A stretch of DNA of 64,000 bases. It comes from Isoetes taiwanensis. Taxonomy: Eukaryota > Streptophyta > Lycopodiopsida > Isoetales > Isoetaceae. Positions within the stretch are counted from its first letter, which is position 1. Each line of letters opens with the position of its first letter. The notes beneath the pieces were generated by a model that saw nothing but the letters and a program-made list of their open reading frames with translations, ran no database searches and was not told the DNA's origin. Position numbers and translations under genes: made by a program. The DNA is taken from NCBI GenBank assembly GCA_021234155.1, contig JAJEKV010000005.1:16662089-16726088 (forward strand), read 5' to 3'. Positions 36,013 through 48,900 of the stretch are shown piece after piece.

Positions 36013-37221
36013 ATGCTCTATAGTATGTTCCAACTCATTGTGACAGTTGTTGGATGTAATAATCTCATTATTATGGTCATGGCAGATATTTGGTCTGTGC
36101 AAATAGCTCACTTTTCTGTTATTTATCTGTGGCCTGGAGCATCACGGTTTGCATACTACCTGCAAAACATAGCAATCAGCTTTGCATACGTCCTTGGAAA
36201 GCCCATAGTTTGGTGTTGGTTTAAGAGATATGTAGCGTTCCTGTTACATAAAAGCAGGCTAAAAGGTCTCCTCTTGGGTCATAAGGTCCTGGATGGTTTT
36301 GTCTTGCCATGCAGCTCTCCTAGTCAACAGTTTCTGGACTATAACGGTCTCTGGGGTCCCTTGCCGTCTTTCAACCATATTCTAAGGAAGATATCTAGTT
36401 CAATAAATCTGATCTGTGGCTGCTTCTGGGGTGATCAATCGATACCCTGTAAAGATGGAATCGCTGCCATTTCTCTATATTGGGTGACGCTTATTCCGAT
36501 GCATGTATCACTTCTATTTACGATCTTAAGCAAGTTTTTATATCTCCCCTTCTATTTTACCAATAATATTGAGATATTTTACGCTCGCCTCAATGGTATA
36601 TGGCTGGGTCTTATCCTAGTGATGGGGGGCATGCTGTCTCCCAGACTTATGTTGTCCCCTCTGTGGGACATTTTCTCGAGTATCCTCATAGGCGGAATGT
36701 TTCTAGGTTCTATGATTGTGAAATGGAAGGACGACAACTCTACGCTTTATGGTGCAGATTTACAGTCCCTATGTCTATCCACTTTGAAAAACAACTTTAG
36801 CATACCTTTTTTGTCACCCACACGGAGGATCTTGAGATATTTCATCAACATCGACATATGGAAGGTGTTGCCCCTATGGGACACCTTGGTACTTCTTTTT
36901 AAAAGGGCAAGTGTGTGCACTTTGGAATTTCTTCTCAAAAGGACAAAGAAGTGTCCATTATCATACCCCTCCTCTTTATATATGATGGAAGCTATTGAGG
37001 GGGGGTTCCATATTTTCTTGAGTACTTCCAGAAGCTTGTCTCCCATTTGGGATGTGATGGAATTCTTTCCAAAAAGGGCTAATATGGGTACCTCAAGTTG
37101 CCCCTCTTCAGTGTGTCTAAGGGGGTCCATCTATAAAGGGACTTCCCTAACTCATTTATCCTCCCTTGTGTTGAAACCCTTACCCCCAGATGCTCTCCTA
37201 GGTGTTGTTCCCTTGATATGA
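36013..37221 (+). CDS. 402-codon open frame inside the LINE, function unknown
   Basis: The frame starts at ATG 36013 and is uninterrupted to 37221, although the LINE ORFs around it carry stops. The predicted protein is hydrophobic and rich in Leu, Ile, Phe and Trp, with several possible membrane segments, and has no domain I recognise. A different frame of the same DNA (from ATG 36600 on) reads like a soluble protein (HAVSQTYVVPSVGHFLEYPH), with about five stops down to 37220. The true coding frame may therefore be the other one and this frame fortuitous. It is not a usual component of plant L1 elements. Confidence 0.3.
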   Translation: MLYSMFQLIVTVVGCNNLIIMVMADIWSVQIAHFSVIYLWPGASRFAYYLQNIAISFAYVLGKPIVWCWFKRYVAFLLHKSRLKGLLLGHKVLDGFVLPCSSPSQQFLDYNGLWGPLPSFNHILRKISSSINLICGCFWGDQSIPCKDGIAAISLYWVTLIPMHVSLLFTILSKFLYLPFYFTNNIEIFYARLNGIWLGLILVMGGMLSPRLMLSPLWDIFSSILIGGMFLGSMIVKWKDDNSTLYGADLQSLCLSTLKNNFSIPFLSPTRRILRYFINIDIWKVLPLWDTLVLLFKRASVCTLEFLLKRTKKCPLSYPSSLYMMEAIEGGFHIFLSTSRSLSPIWDVMEFFPKRANMGTSSCPSSVCLRGSIYKGTSLTHLSSLVLKPLPPDALLGVVPLI

Positions 37222-37330
37222 CTATTCCCACTTGGTACTTGGTGGGGAGGTGTGACCCTGCCAGGAAGGAACATAGATATGCCCTTGTACCTAGGGTTGG
37301 AAGGTTGGCTGTAGTTATAACCTCTTTGGG

Positions 37331-38113
37331 ATGATCATTGTTTCTTGGAATTTGCGTGGCATCAAAGGAGCACTCAAATGTGCTAGAGTCTTAGCGGCAA
37401 TTAGATCAATGAAGGCGGACATTGTCATGCTATAGGAACATAGGCTCCCTGACTTTGAGGCAAGATCTCTTGGCAGCTGGGTGGGTAATGGCTATTGCTC
37501 TTTTAGTTGTGCAGCTCAGGGAACTAAGGGAGGTACTTGTATTCTTTGGAAAGGTCAGGCTCAGAAAAGCCATTTCTTAGGACTAGGGGGCAGATGGCAG
37601 TCAGTTATATTTGAAAACAATAACTGTCAGTGGGAGCTTATTAATGTTTACACCTCCAATAAACCTGCTGAGAGGGCAATAATGTGGAACAATATTGAGA
37701 GTTGGATATCCCAGCACGAGAATGTGGTTGATAACTGGATATTTGGGGGTGACCTGAATATGACTGACATGTGGGATCAAAAAGTGGGTTTGCATAGGAA
37801 TCTGCAGGAAGAGGAAGAGCGTGCCTGGCTTTCTCTAATCAACAGTGCAGGCTTTTCTTTAGTTCCTTCCTCCAATACTACATTTTCCTGGTCTAACAAA
37901 CATAAGGGTCAGGATAGAGTGTATTGTTTGCTTGATAGATTCTACCTGGCCAACAAATCTGCTGGATTTATGGACAAGTCTTATGTTGAAGGAGATCTTG
38001 CACTCACTAATTCAGATCATGTTCCGCAGAGGCTTACACTTGAAGATATCCCCTCTGCCAGGAAATCAGGTAATATTCCTTTCAAGTTCAACGTCTCATG
38101 GTTAACCAAATAA
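37331..38113 (+). pseudogene. LINE ORF2 endonuclease domain (APE type), one internal stop
   Basis: This domain nicks target DNA to prime reverse transcription. From ATG 37331 the frame reads MIIVSWNLRGIKGALKCARV and carries the conserved WNLRG. After IVML, where the family has Gln-Glu, a TAG (37433-37435) precedes the catalytic Glu (EH). Further on are GGDLNM (about 37745), the D..YCLLDRFYL stretch and SDHVPQ (about 38014-38030). All the catalytic motifs are visible apart from that stop. The frame ends at a TAA after 38110. Confidence 0.85.
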
Positions 38114-38395
38114 GTGTTCTGTAGCCCTTTTAAGGCTTTTCTCGGCTCACTAAAAAATCAGGACAACTCCCCTTCCATGAAGGCATGGGCCCATAAGCTC
38201 AACCTCATGAAAGTTTGGATTAAGAAATGGGGAAGAAATAGGCTCTGATCTTTAAAAAGGAAAAGGATCTTGTCTACAATAGTCTCCGTATTGTTAAGCA
38301 GGAGCTTTTTAGCGACCACTACAATCGAGACAAACATGCTTTGGAGGAGGAGCTCGAAAGCAAAGCTAAAGCTATAGAAGAGGAGGAAGCAAGGG

Positions 38396-39520
38396 GTGCA
38401 GCTATACGCTCCAAAACTAAATGGTATGCTGAACTTGATCATGAGAATTCTAAGTGTTTTTAGACTGGCTGGGGCTAGATTAGCAGAAAATAGCATTACT
38501 TCTATCAAAGATCAAAATCAGGCTCTCTTGACAAATCAGGATGAAATCAAGCGCTTCATTAGGGGAAACTTCCAAGACCAATTTAAAGAGGAGCCGCTTC
38601 CATCCATATATAGATCGGAAATCACTAGATGGCTGCCAAAGGTTGATTGGGCATACTTGGTTTCGGAAGCTGATAATCAATCCTTACTTCAACAGTTAGG
38701 GGATGAAGAAGTTTATAGAACTCTTTGTTCCTTGGCAACCGGAAAATCCCCTGGTCCAAACGGATTTCCCCCGGAGTTTTTCAGAGAGTTTTGGGAATTC
38801 TTGGGGCAGGACTTCCTCAGGGCTATTAGAGGTGCATGGAACTCCCAGCTTTTACATCCTTCCTTGGCGGCTGGATTCATCACTCTCGTGCCTAAAGTGT
38901 CAAGACCTCAGGTTATCAATGAGTGGAGACCTATTGCGTTGACCAATGTCCTATATAAGGTCATCATGAAAGTTATGGCTAACCATCTGAAACCTATTCT
39001 AAATAGGATTATTGGCAGAGAACAATCAACCTCTCTCCCTGGAAGAAACATTCTGGATAATTATTTGACTGCAAGGGAAGGGTTACATTGGTGGAGGGTA
39101 TCAAGACAGAACTGTGTGTTGATAAAGATGGATTTCAGGAAGGCCTATGACTCTCTTAGAAAGGAGGATCTGTAAGAGGTGATGGCTCATATGGGTTTTC
39201 ATATACAGTTTGTTGATATTTCTATGGGCATGAACAAATTAGCATCAACACCGGTGCTTGTTAATGGTGAACCATCTGGCCTCTTTGACCTCCGAAAAGG
39301 TATCACGCAAGGGAATTCAGAGGGTTCAATGAGTGGTCTCTCTTTACCTGGTAGTGCTGACGAGCTCACAATTATGCAATATGCTGACGACACCTTCATG
39401 TTTCTCAGATTTGATGATGGTAGCTTTCAGGCATTTCGGGACGTTCTTCTGGCTTTTGAGATCATATCTGGGATTGGTCTTAACCTTAACAAATGTTCCA
39501 CTCTATGTCGAGGCGTGTAA
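38396..39520 (+). pseudogene. LINE ORF2 reverse transcriptase domain (internal deletion)
   Basis: Conserved blocks in order are GKSPGPNGFPPEFFREFW, WRPIALTNVLYKVIMKVMAN, motif A KMDFRKAYDSL (near 39130), a stop at 39173, motif B RKGITQGN (near 39293) and motif C YADDT (near 39379). Only about 26 residues separate motif B and YADD, where L1 enzymes have roughly 60 or more, so a deletion is likely. The domain copied element RNA into DNA at the nick; in this state it is inactive. Confidence 0.85.
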
Positions 39521-40870
39521 CATTGGCCAATGTTGTCCTTGCTGCCTCTCACATTTTCTTCTCGTCTGTAATAGTGGCGCATAAATTTGTGTATAACCAG
39601 ATCCAGGTCATAATCAGAAAATTCATCTGGGGAGGTATGGCCAAGGTTGGTTGGTCTGAATTATGTAGAGATAAGAAAGAAGGTGGTCTTGGTTGCAAAG
39701 ATCCCTTCTCTCAGGCTCAGGCATTAGCAGCTAGATACGTATGGAGAGTACTGCAAGGTGACACTTCCCCTGCCCTGGTATTTGTCAGATATTGGTTTCA
39801 ACGGTGTAAACTCAAAAGCAAGCCTTCCCTCCCAAGGGATGATTTCGGGGCTGCCTTTAGAGACTTTAAGATAGCCCCAGGTACCTCTCCTGTTATGAGA
39901 AGAATACTCCATGCATGGGCGAAGGTGCAGCCATTATGCTCCCCTGCTGAGCTACCTCCACATGCTAGTAAGGTCAATCTTTTTTGGAATATTAGGGTTT
40001 GGGGATCAAGGAATCTTCCTCTTGCACTAGTACACCCCCGGATCTATAGTAAGTGGAAAGTTCACGGGATCTCTAGGCTATCTCACCTTTGGGAGAATGG
40101 TAGATGGATCTCTTGGTCCAAACTAAAAGGGTTGGTCCCAAACGCTGGCGAGGGTGATAGGTCTGAGGGAAACCCAAGCTAATATCTCTGGTCTCTCTGG
40201 GCTGGAGGGTCCTGAAGAAAGTTGGAAATGTGTGGAATCCCCTTCTTACGAGGTAGCTAATGTATATCGAGCGCTTCGTGGAGAAGTTCCCCTTAAAGCC
40301 GAGCTCATTCTAGGGGTCAATAGACCAGCCACTATTCAACTCCTTGCCAACTCCTGGAAGTCCATGTATTCCTGAAGAATCCAGTTCTTGCAGTGGACAG
40401 CCCTTCAAGGTGGTCTCTCCTCCAATGCTAAGCTCTTCCTAAGAGGTATATCAGCAAGTGACATGTGCCCTCTAGGTTGCCAAGTCAGCGAATCTACTGC
40501 ACACGTGTTTTTTTGCCCCAGGATTTTTGATTTCTGGAGGTGGGCTACTCCTATTCTAGGACTTGACTTACACCAACTCAACTGGCGAGGTATTATAATT
40601 TCATCTGGGAGCTGCCAAATTACTACTTCATTGGTATCAATTGCCCTTTGGGTGATCTGGAAGCGTCGGTGTCAGGTTGCTTACGGGGGGCAAGATGTTA
40701 GCATTGATAAAATTAAAAGCCTCTTCAATATGGAAGTGGCCTTAATGGCGCTAGCCCATCAAGGAAGATGGGTAGGAACTATAACAAGGAACTTGATAGA
40801 ATTGGCAGGCTTGAAGGTTTTTACACATACAATAAATTCTTTGATTCTCATAGTATCACTGTGCTTTTAG
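39493..40870 (+). pseudogene. LINE ORF2 C-terminal region with zf-RVT zinc finger
   Basis: The first frame (to 40182) has the usual post-RT stretch (FIWGGMAKVGWSELCRDKKE, GGLGCKD...ALAARYVWR). The second (40388-40870) has CPLGCQVSESTAHVFFCPRI, then FDFWRW, a C-X3-C...H-X4-C zf-RVT finger typical of plant L1 ORF2 C-termini. The two parts are separated by stops and frame changes. Confidence 0.8.
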
Positions 40871-40999
40871 AGGTCACTGCCTTGTCTCTGGAAGGACACC
40901 ATTCCACATACCGAACCAAGTGTCATCCTGTCCTTATCCATAGCGGCAGACTATAGCAGACACACCAAACACTATGTTGATCATGTGCAAAAACCATCA

Positions 41000-43590
41000 A
41001 TAATTATCTCCTATACTAGTATGTTGAAAGGGCCGTTAAATATCAAAATTGGTCTATCTCATGCCCTATCAATGTCTATCCCTTCCAAAATTGTACAAAA
41101 GTTAAAGACCTTGAAAAGGCCAACCTTGCTCATTCCACACCATTGTAGTCGGAGATTTCGTAATTTACTATATAAATGTCTCCTCTGTGTTTCACTAAGC
41201 GACCACAAATTGCATGAAACCCAATTATTTTGCGAAACCCCCTAACAAATGCCCCTCTAAAATCATACATAGTTTAGAATCAACTGTGGCAATCTAAATT
41301 TAGAGCCCTAAAGCTACAAACATTAGAAATAGAAGCAACAATAGAATGTGTGATTTACCAGTAATCTATCTACGCTCCAAACAGTAGCACACAAAGCTTG
41401 CTTTAATACACCTGCATGTTAGAAGAACACACATTAGAAACAAAGCAGAAGGATGATTAAGTACAACAATCTCATGTTCTTTGCAAACTACTACATATTA
41501 ATGGTGCCGGAGATTCTGGTCCCTCTATGGTTATCAACACTTTGAGAATGCGGTTTTTACTTTGATTGACATCTAATTAAGTTATATAATTGATTCATTT
41601 CACTTCAACGACCTTAAAATGCGAAAACCCGATAGTTGATAGAGATGTGATATGCATCAATGTAGTGAATCCTCTAAAACAGGAGCCCAAAAGTGGATAT
41701 ATAGAGCATATCATTGAGATATAGCATTGTGCTTCCATTTGTATGCAGAGAAAAATAGTTGTTGAGGTATTTTCCTCTTCGTCAATACCCAAATATGAGG
41801 CTTTTTTCGCATATGATAGCACAAACTTTGCCTTGTGGGACCTGCATGTTAGAAGAATACACTTTAAAAAATAGAGTGAATAGCACATTTTTGAAGTTAA
41901 CATTTTGCATGTCAGATTAGAGGTCTAGATAACTTGTTCCAAGAAAGGGAGCATGTTATAAAATGTTGAACTTGACCCAATGTTGTCAAATAGATCCAAG
42001 GTCTATATTTGAATCTATATTTGAATGGGCTAACATTTCAAAATGAGTTATCATATAATGAAGCACTTGTATCTTCCATTTTGACACACCATTTGCCCTT
42101 GTAACCATCCACATATAAGAAAAAGAACTAAAGATGATATGTTATTTCATTTCGTATAAGCCTATTTGTCTCTGCAAGTCATACAGATGTAAGCCTATTT
42201 AAGCCACTATATTCTCAAGCTGTTTAGCATGAATAAATGGACTTACCAGTTTATGTAGCAAACGCCATGTTTGCTACTTAATTTCGAGTGTAAATAAAGG
42301 TGAATTGACCTAACCTGCTAGGATTTCACATGCAAGAGTATATCTTCCATGAATCGGAGGTATCACCACTCACACAAAAATGCCTAGTTGTTTATTTATA
42401 GCTTCTTATCTCTTGCTTGATTGTGGTCTAGTGAGGAAATTTGAGAACCTATCTTACGACTACGCTACCAAACAAAGCAAATTGTCTCTAAATATCAGAT
42501 CTAAATTGATGGGACTACAACTGCAAAACAAAGCACCATCTCTAGAAATGTACTAAAAGAAGTAGTTAACAAATGGTAAGAAATGAAAGGAATATAGATA
42601 CCTCAGAGGAATCAAACATGCAATAAACTTGTTAGTTTCATGCAATAAACTCGTTATGACCAGCTCATGTCTAGTTGCTAAAAAAGAAATGGTTAGAAGC
42701 AAAGGGAATATAGATACCTCAGAGGAATCAAACATGCAACAAACTCTGTAGTTTCATGCTAAGCCACGGCGAGGAATAAGCATACCGCTAAACATAGAAT
42801 CCCCAACAAGCATAATTCCAGATGCAGAAATGGGCTGCAAAGGCATTGTCAATATAATCTTTGAGTAATTGCACCACTAAAAAATATGTATGACATTGTC
42901 ATTAAAAACAAAAGAATTGATTGGGATTAATAAAAAAATCCCATAATCATATGAATACATAATGCATTTTCTCTCAAAAGTAATACATCAGGAACTATAA
43001 TTCCTAGTAGGAAAGAAGTTAACTTGCTAAAACCCGACCTGTTTCCAGTAGAATTGACACGCACATGCTCTCTTAGACCAATCTTGTTCTGCAGATCATA
43101 ACCTGATGGCAAATATTTGTGCAAAAAATTCTAATGGGGCCTCTTTTTTCCTGTCAGTAATGAGCCCATCATGGGGAATAGATCAAAGGATTACTTCAAA
43201 GCTAAGAAAGGATAACTTCAAAGCTTTGAGCTAGGACAAAACAAACAATAGAAGAAACAGAGGCTATAAAAATCACCTTTGAGAGTTGGAAATCGAAGAT
43301 GGAAATTCTAATAATCTGTAAAAAAAGAAGAAGCAATCATCTGGATTGATTGCAAAAGGGCTAATATTACGACAATGTCCAATCTCCCACTACAAACTGA
43401 AATGAAAATGATCCCAACTGCAAAATCGAAATGGAAAAGTAAGGCGTAAGGGAAATAATCATTCTTCAAGAAGATAAAAATGCCACGATATACTATGTTG
43501 CAGTCGCTCCCCTGAGTCAAAACGCCAAAACATAGATATAGATGGGTTATAGAGAATTTAAAATTGGTATTGCAGCGTCCCGCAAGAATA
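41000..43590. other. Intergenic, small duplications only
   Basis: At about 42580-42740 a unit (ggaatatagatacctcagag...) is repeated with a spacing of about 115 bp. No gene or known transposon is visible. Confidence 0.45.
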
Positions 43591-43689
43591 AAATAGAATA
43601 AATAGAATAGAATAGAATTTTAGCAGGGGGGAGAGAGAACGCTGCAATGCATGCGTCTGCTCAAGCGGTGTTCCCACACAAAAATCAAA

Positions 43690-44150
43690 ACCTTCCCTTT
43701 TTAATAAAGAAGATAATACAACTCATACATTGTGATTTATTTGATATGTTTGAAAAATATGTACCTAAAGACTTTCATAGATCATTGTTTGAACCTTCCA
43801 ATTCATGTTTATACTTGAGAAACGGATTAAATTTTCTATAACTAATGCCAACTTTGACAAGAATCAAATTTGGTTGTCTGGATTCCACTGGGATCCTTCG
43901 TAAAATTGATAGCAGCATCAGGAGATAGTAGATTCAATTTGTAGGCTCGTGGAATGTGCATTTTGGAAAGCAACACTGAGGTACCAAGCCCTACATCATA
44001 TAATCATCAAAGCTTGAAATGGAAGCAAAAAGATGAATGTTTGGTATTCTAAACTGAGGTTAAGGTTACTTCTATGTTAGATTATAGAATTATAATACAA
44101 CTGATATATTGTGATTTATTTGACATGTTTGAAAAATATGTACCTAACGT
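43690..44150 (-). repeat. Copy of the 383-bp repeat family, slightly more than one unit
   Basis: This is the reverse complement of the 23.9-24.7 kb units. The segment gatttatttgatatgtttga near 43735 recurs near 44112, so a full unit plus part of the next is present. A short (GAATA)-type run precedes it at 43588-43618, similar to those at 24632-24650 and 63975-63995. Confidence 0.75.
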
Positions 44151-44378
44151 TTTTAACCATATAAGGGCCATTTTTTGGGTTGCCCCTAGGGGGGCAAACC
44201 CTTGTTTATGTGGGTTTATGGCATATCCTAGGTATATGCTAGAATATACCTAGGATATCTTGATGATAATACTCCAAACACGCTATTCGGTCCGTAAACT
44301 CTGGTCGCCTCCTGCTCGGATCCGGGATGCTCCAACCCATGGAATCGGCGAGGCGACCTAAGATTTTCCTTTCAGAAT

Positions 44379-46080
44379 TTATGTCCGCAGTTGCAAGGAT
44401 CGGACATGCCATCGAGAAAGTGGTAGTTCATCCTTTAGTTCTTTTAAGCATTGTCGACAATTATAATCGCGTCGCAAAGGATACCCGCAGGCGTTCTGCT
44501 TGGATCTACATTTCGTGGTCGTGTTGATATCACAAACAGCTACGCATGTCTGAAATAATTCTGAAATTTGTTTCCTGGCCAAGGATTTAGGGTTTCAATT
44601 AGGTCTGTTTTAGTTATTTCTTAGCTTCTCTTCTGCTGTAACTTTACAAGCACCTTTTGAAGAGGGCGGCGGGGGATGCCAACATTTGGTTTCTTGATCA
44701 CAACTATCATGAGGCAATGTTCGATATGTTTAAGAGGATCAATGGTAAGCATTTTTTGGCTTTAATGTTACTGCGAGACAATAGATTAAACAACAAATTT
44801 ATCTATTTACTCATGGTGTTGTCCTACCCATGACCAGCAAAGGAGCATGTAATTGGTTGGTATAACACTGGTCCAAAACTAAGAGAAAATGATTTAGACA
44901 TCCATGAGTTCTTTCGGAAGTAAGCTATTTTTTTCTGGATTTCTGAATGTAAATGTTAAGCTATTTTTGAATGTAAATTTTTAGGCTTTTTTTTTTTATT
45001 AATAAAGATATTTGTCTTATTTCCATAGTTATGCTCCAAATCCAGTGTTAGTGATTATTGATGTTCAACCAAAAGAGCTTAAGCATTCCAACAAAGGCCT
45101 ATTATGCAATTGAAGAAGTCAAAGAGGTAGGAATATCAGGAAACTAGGTTTTTTTAAAAGGTTGAACTTGTTTTGTTCCTTGTGCAGAATGTGACACAGA
45201 AAAGTCAGAAGGCTTTTATTCATGTTCCATCAGAAATTGGGGCATATGAAGCTGAAGAAATTGGTATGATGCTCTAAAATTTTTGTGCTATATATGCTAG
45301 AAATAAGGTTTTCTGCAAAGGCTTCCGTGTCCTCCTTACTTGGAGAATAGATCATAAACAGTTGTTGCTATTGTTTTATATATACATTTTGTTTTCACCA
45401 GGTAAACCTATAATAAAAGATTTTAGACAATAGTAATTTCTATATGCCATTTGCAGGAGTGGAGCATTTACCGAGGGATGTGAAGGATGCAACTATCAGT
45501 ACATTGGCAATAGAGGTGTGTTGAGTTCAAAGCAACTTAGAATCTTTGGACTATTAACTAGAAATCTTTGGGCTATACTTTTATCATTCTTTGGTTTGCA
45601 GATTGGAACAAAGCTTGTTTCCCTAAAGGGCTTGGAAGCTAGATTGAAGGAAATACACTCGTATTTAGATCACGTAGTTGATGGCAGATTGCCTCTCAAC
45701 CATGAAATACTATACCATTTGCAGGTACTGTTTTCCGTTTAGCACGTGCCACATCACTTTTCTCTGATTGTTGCTTTAAATATTTTCCAGGATGTATTCA
45801 ACCTTCTTCCAAACTTGAACGTAGCATTTATTGGCTGTTATTTCCCAATTAGGCTTTTTTATTTAATAGCTTTCTTTCATGTGCGGTGAAAACAAATGAC
45901 ATGATGCTTGTCATCTATCCGTCATCTTTAATCCGTAGTGTCATCTCATTACACAATCGATAAACAATAAGGTAAGCGTTCGGTAACTATATCACATTAG
46001 ACATGTCGGTCATTATATTAAGACTCTTTTAATGTGTTTTGCGGATGCTTAACAAAGAACATGAAAGGCTTGCGGATGCT
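44379..46080 (+). pseudogene. 26S proteasome subunit RPN8/PSMD7 pseudogene (introns retained)
   Basis: RPN8 is the MPN-domain partner of the RPN11 deubiquitinase in the proteasome lid. Successive exon remnants read [20 protein letters not shown] (about 44410), then in a shifted frame [18 protein letters not shown] (44491-44545), [20 protein letters not shown] (about 44685), EHVIGWYNTGPKLRENDLDI (about 44845), NPVLVIIDVQPKEL (about 45040), IPTKAYYAIEEVKE in another frame, NVTQKSQKAFIHVPSEIG (about 45188), VEHLPRDVKDATISTLA (about 45459), LVSLKGLEARLKEIHSYLDH (about 45615), DVFNLLPNLNV (45791) and [11 protein letters not shown] (45888). Frameshifts near 44490, 45081 and 45950 and missing segments disable it. 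The collinear introns mark it as a DNA-level duplicate. Confidence 0.9.
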
Positions 46081-46099
46081 ACTTCTTCTAGTATTACTT

Positions 46100-48900
46100 G
46101 AGTTCTGCGACTTGATGTACTTTCCTATTTTGATTGGATCTCTCTTCATGAAAGGACTCCATTGTCTCAACTCCTATTGGCTGTCCTTCCATCCGAGGTG
46201 GTTTTCATGTTATAATGAATGTCCTTCACATACCATCTTCCCCTATATGTGAACGAACTTCTTTATCAGTTTCTTAGCTGATGCAATCTATCACATGCTA
46301 TACTTATAAACTTGTGGCATGAGCTGGAACATCTGATATGAAACTAATATGATAGTTGAAACTGGTGACATGTTAATTTATTTCTTCTTTCATGCGTCTT
46401 CAACTGTTATCTGAGTTTACCTTGTTCTACAAATAAGAGGAAGTATGAGCAGATCTCTGCAGTCTAGATTGTACACTAATTGAAGTATGAAACAAAAATC
46501 CACCTCGGGCTGACACAAACATTGATATAACTTTAGTCTTTGCGCAAACATTTTCGTCATTTACTGCTAGCAGAAAGATCTAATGATGATAAACTTTCTG
46601 TCCAAAGAGCACATAGGCAGAAAAGAAAAATTCAAAGCACAAGGAATGTGGTGTAACCATGTAAACGCTGCCATAGAGGCCGTGAAGTTTGGCACAAAAA
46701 TAGTAAAGTCTATGCTCTAGATAATTTTAAGCAAAGTCTTGACATTGTTGTGGAGTCTCGAGACAAGCAGTCACTATGTCTCATAGAATATGTATCATAA
46801 TCTAGGAGGAATAGTTTATAATAAGAGCATGACCATGGAAAAGAAGTATTGAAGGGTGATGGAATAAAATCCAAAACCATGGCCTAGAGGGGGTACAGCG
46901 TGGGAGTTCAATAAAATTCTCTTTCTAGAAAGTGAGACGAGTCAATGCTTGTAGACTATGGAAAATAGCGTTAGCAATGATCATCTCTTGATTTCTACTT
47001 AACCCCAGTGTATGGAGTCGAATAATGGATAATATGAAGCACATGAACTTAGTGTAGATTATGTCATGGGGGTGAAAGAAAATCGCTACCCAAACATCTG
47101 CTAGGGAGAGTATTTGAAGCTTTGGAGTGCATGGTTAATTTCACACTGGGATTCTCTTATATCGTGTCGTCATGAATATATCGTAATTGAATCTCATAAG
47201 AAGACTGAGTCTTGTCGTTGCCGCCAGTTGGATGCAACCATTTCGGTTGTTGTTGGGCAAGATTCTAGACTCTTGAGCTATCCGTTCCAAGTTCTCCTCA
47301 AATTGCAAAACTACTTTCAATATAGTTTGTATCTAAAATAAATGCATAGTTGTTAGGAACTCAGACTTGCATGCTTTCCTAAACACTTGATTGGGTTTTT
47401 CAAATGTTTCATAACCATATTTATATAAAGTTGTTGCAAGGGAAGAATTAGCGTCGGTTCCAAATGATGTGAAACAGGTCTAGTGGTGAAGAGAAAATGG
47501 TATAAAGGCTTAAGATTTCTTTTAGGATTCATTTCAATCCCTTGAGATTGCCTCAACTTTTTTTGTACATTTTTTAAATGTTCCATTAGGCTCTCCAAGA
47601 TCCCTATAGATTCTTCAAGATTCATTTAAATTCTGTAGTTGACTTTCTCTTCAAGATTATTTTATTAGATTCTTATATATTCCTTTAGATTTCTTACAAT
47701 CCCTTAAAATTTCCTCAAGATACCTACAAGAATCTCTAGAGTTGCGCCATAATTGGGCCATGTAACCACACATTCCTAACCTCCAATATAGTAAGTCATA
47801 AGCATTTGAATTTGGCTTTGCGAAAGAAGGCAAGGGGTAAGTGGATCGTTGGAGAGATAAATGGATCGTTGGAGATCGGGGCAGAGTATATGGAAGTCTA
47901 TGGGTTGGTGGTATTGAGAGCCACAAGGTCTGTAAATGGCATGTTATGTTCCCTAGGATGTTGGCGTGCCTGAACTGGGTACAGTCCTTATATCTTTATT
48001 GTTATTGAGACATAATTCATTTTCTAGTCCATTCATACCACGACCTACAAGCAAAATATAAGAAACCCATAATAATGTCAAACTCGAAATACTCGAAAAG
48101 AAGAATCAAGAGTCTTTATGGAGCACAACAATACATGAGAGATCTATAATATAGAACTCTAAATACTCGAGAAGAAGAATCAAGAATCTATAGAGAACAC
48201 ATGAATATGTATATGGTCGTGAGGATGCAAGAAAATATGAGGACTCGATTAAGAATGGTTCACCACTATGCCGAACCAAAATTAACTGACACCAACCAAG
48301 TTAAACGTGCATATTAGAAATGGGATTACTACATCGTCAAGGCACTTAAACACACATATTCGAAATGGGATTGTTATATTACCAAAGCAGGAATTAGTCC
48401 TTTTGTACCATTGCGTACTCTATTCTTAATATTTGTATGCATTCACTAAGAAAATTAAAGCATGTATTCATACCGGCCCTGTACAATTTCCATTACTAAT
48501 ATAACTACAAAAAGCATTCTTCATAAATGGCTAATATGTTTTAGACAAAGATCATAATCACGTCAATCCTAATTGGTCTAGGTACTGACCTTTGCAAGCC
48601 TCTTCTTGGTCCATGTACAATTCATAAACAAAACAAAACAACACAAAACAAAACCCCACGTTCAAACCATTAATAAGCCCCGACACATAAAATGACCCAA
48701 CAAGAACCATGAAAACGAAACGACAACAAGAAACATGAAAACACATTCTCGGGCCATATAGGGCAACCCTCCGTGCGCAGCACCTTGTTTCTTATTTTCT
48801 AAAGCCCTATTTTTCCCTTAGAAAGCTACGTGTCATTTTTAGGAGAAAGCATCAATCAAGAATATGCTAAAAACATATTTCTATCACAAATACGTATGTT
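46100..48900. other. Intergenic, no gene identified
   Basis: At 48080-48210 a unit of about 69 bp (aaatactcgaaaagaagaat...) is duplicated. From 47500 to 47720 there is a run of degenerate tcaagatt/ttagattc-type units. No coding signal is present. Confidence 0.45.

Larger units (their letters stand above)
33474..40950 (+). mobile_element. L1-like LINE retrotransposon, long but broken
   Basis: The order is that of a plant L1: ORF1 with a DUF4283-like domain and zinc knuckle (34247-35757), an apurinic-type endonuclease (37331-38113), reverse transcriptase (about 38396-39520), a maturase-like stretch (39493-40182) and a zf-RVT zinc finger (40388-40870). Stops and frameshifts separate the parts. 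The part before 34247 and the 3' end are uncertain, since no poly(A) or target duplication was located. The stretch 35757-37331 between ORF1 and ORF2 is unusually long. Confidence 0.85.
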
